NCBI GenBank assembly: GCA_022706625.1
Contig: JAKJCD010000015.1
Coordinates: forward strand, 1-23,080
Origin: Bacillota bacterium
GTDB taxonomy: Bacteria; Bacillota; Clostridia; Peptostreptococcales; Anaerovoracaceae
DNA length: 23,080 nucleotides
Reading direction: 5' to 3'
Under the pieces are notes generated by a model. The model was not told the DNA's origin. It did no database searches and saw only the letters and a list, made by a program, of their open reading frames with translations. A program made the translations under genes and the position numbers. Of this stretch, positions 23,041 through 23,080 are shown piece by piece. Within the stretch, counting starts at the first letter, position 1. Each line of letters opens with the position of its first letter.

Positions 23041-23080
23041 AGATCCAAAACCCTTTCCAAAGAGAACAGAAACTGATATA

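Overview
The window is a gene-dense stretch (no gene-free gap longer than about 150 bases) from a Gram-positive, endospore-forming anaerobe of the Bacillota, class Clostridia. Three things point there: sporulation genes yabP/yabQ next to divIC, a DnaD-type replication protein and a WalRK-like two-component system, and a ferredoxin-dependent 2-oxoacid oxidoreductase operon. The species cannot be told from the sequence alone. I found no mobile element, CRISPR array, rRNA or tRNA.

Region 1 (1-3696, + strand) is a replication and housekeeping block: the 3' end of the c-di-AMP phosphodiesterase gene gdpP, rplI, dnaB, a tiny CxxC protein of the DUF1858 type, and a DnaD-domain protein. The tail of the DnaD protein looks like the N-terminal part of the DnaC/DnaI helicase loader, but the AAA+ ATPase is missing.

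Region 2 (3693-8262, + strand) is a cell-wall block. A near-consensus sigma-A promoter, whose -35 overlaps the stop codon of the DnaD gene, precedes a membrane-anchored LysM-G5-M23 peptidase and a WalR/WalK-like two-component pair. The usual walH/walI/walJ genes do not follow.

Region 3 (8263-12952, + strand) starts with yabP and yabQ, then divIC, rnmV (RNase M5), rsmA (KsgA), an LtaS-like phosphoglycerol transferase with an extra C-terminal domain, and a possible 42-residue basic peptide. The control signals look layered: a sporulation-type promoter and an anti-Shine-Dalgarno stem in front of yabP, and a sigma-A promoter inside yabQ for divIC.

Region 4 (12949-16880) alternates strands. A cation diffusion facilitator (- strand) is divergent from a three-gene operon: a DapF-fold racemase that resembles the staphylopine histidine racemase CntK more than DapF, a CcdA/DsbD-like thiol electron carrier, and a small membrane protein. 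cvpA is on the - strand. Both convergent gene pairs here touch or overlap at their stop codons, leaving no space for terminators.

Region 5 (16981-19420, + strand) has an uncharacterised protein with a possible sporulation promoter, tadA behind a good sigma-A promoter, and a type I membrane protein with an Ig-like domain and a lysine-rich cytoplasmic tail.

Region 6 (19441-23040, + strand) is a GntR/FCD regulator followed, after a leader with a perfect 12-bp palindrome and a long inverted repeat, by a four-subunit 2-oxoacid:ferredoxin oxidoreductase operon (alpha, beta, ferredoxin, gamma).

The most interesting items are the truncated DnaD-DnaC(N) fusion, the CntK-like racemase without staphylopine partners, the predicted switch at the yabP ribosome-binding site, and the probable GntR operator in the kor leader.
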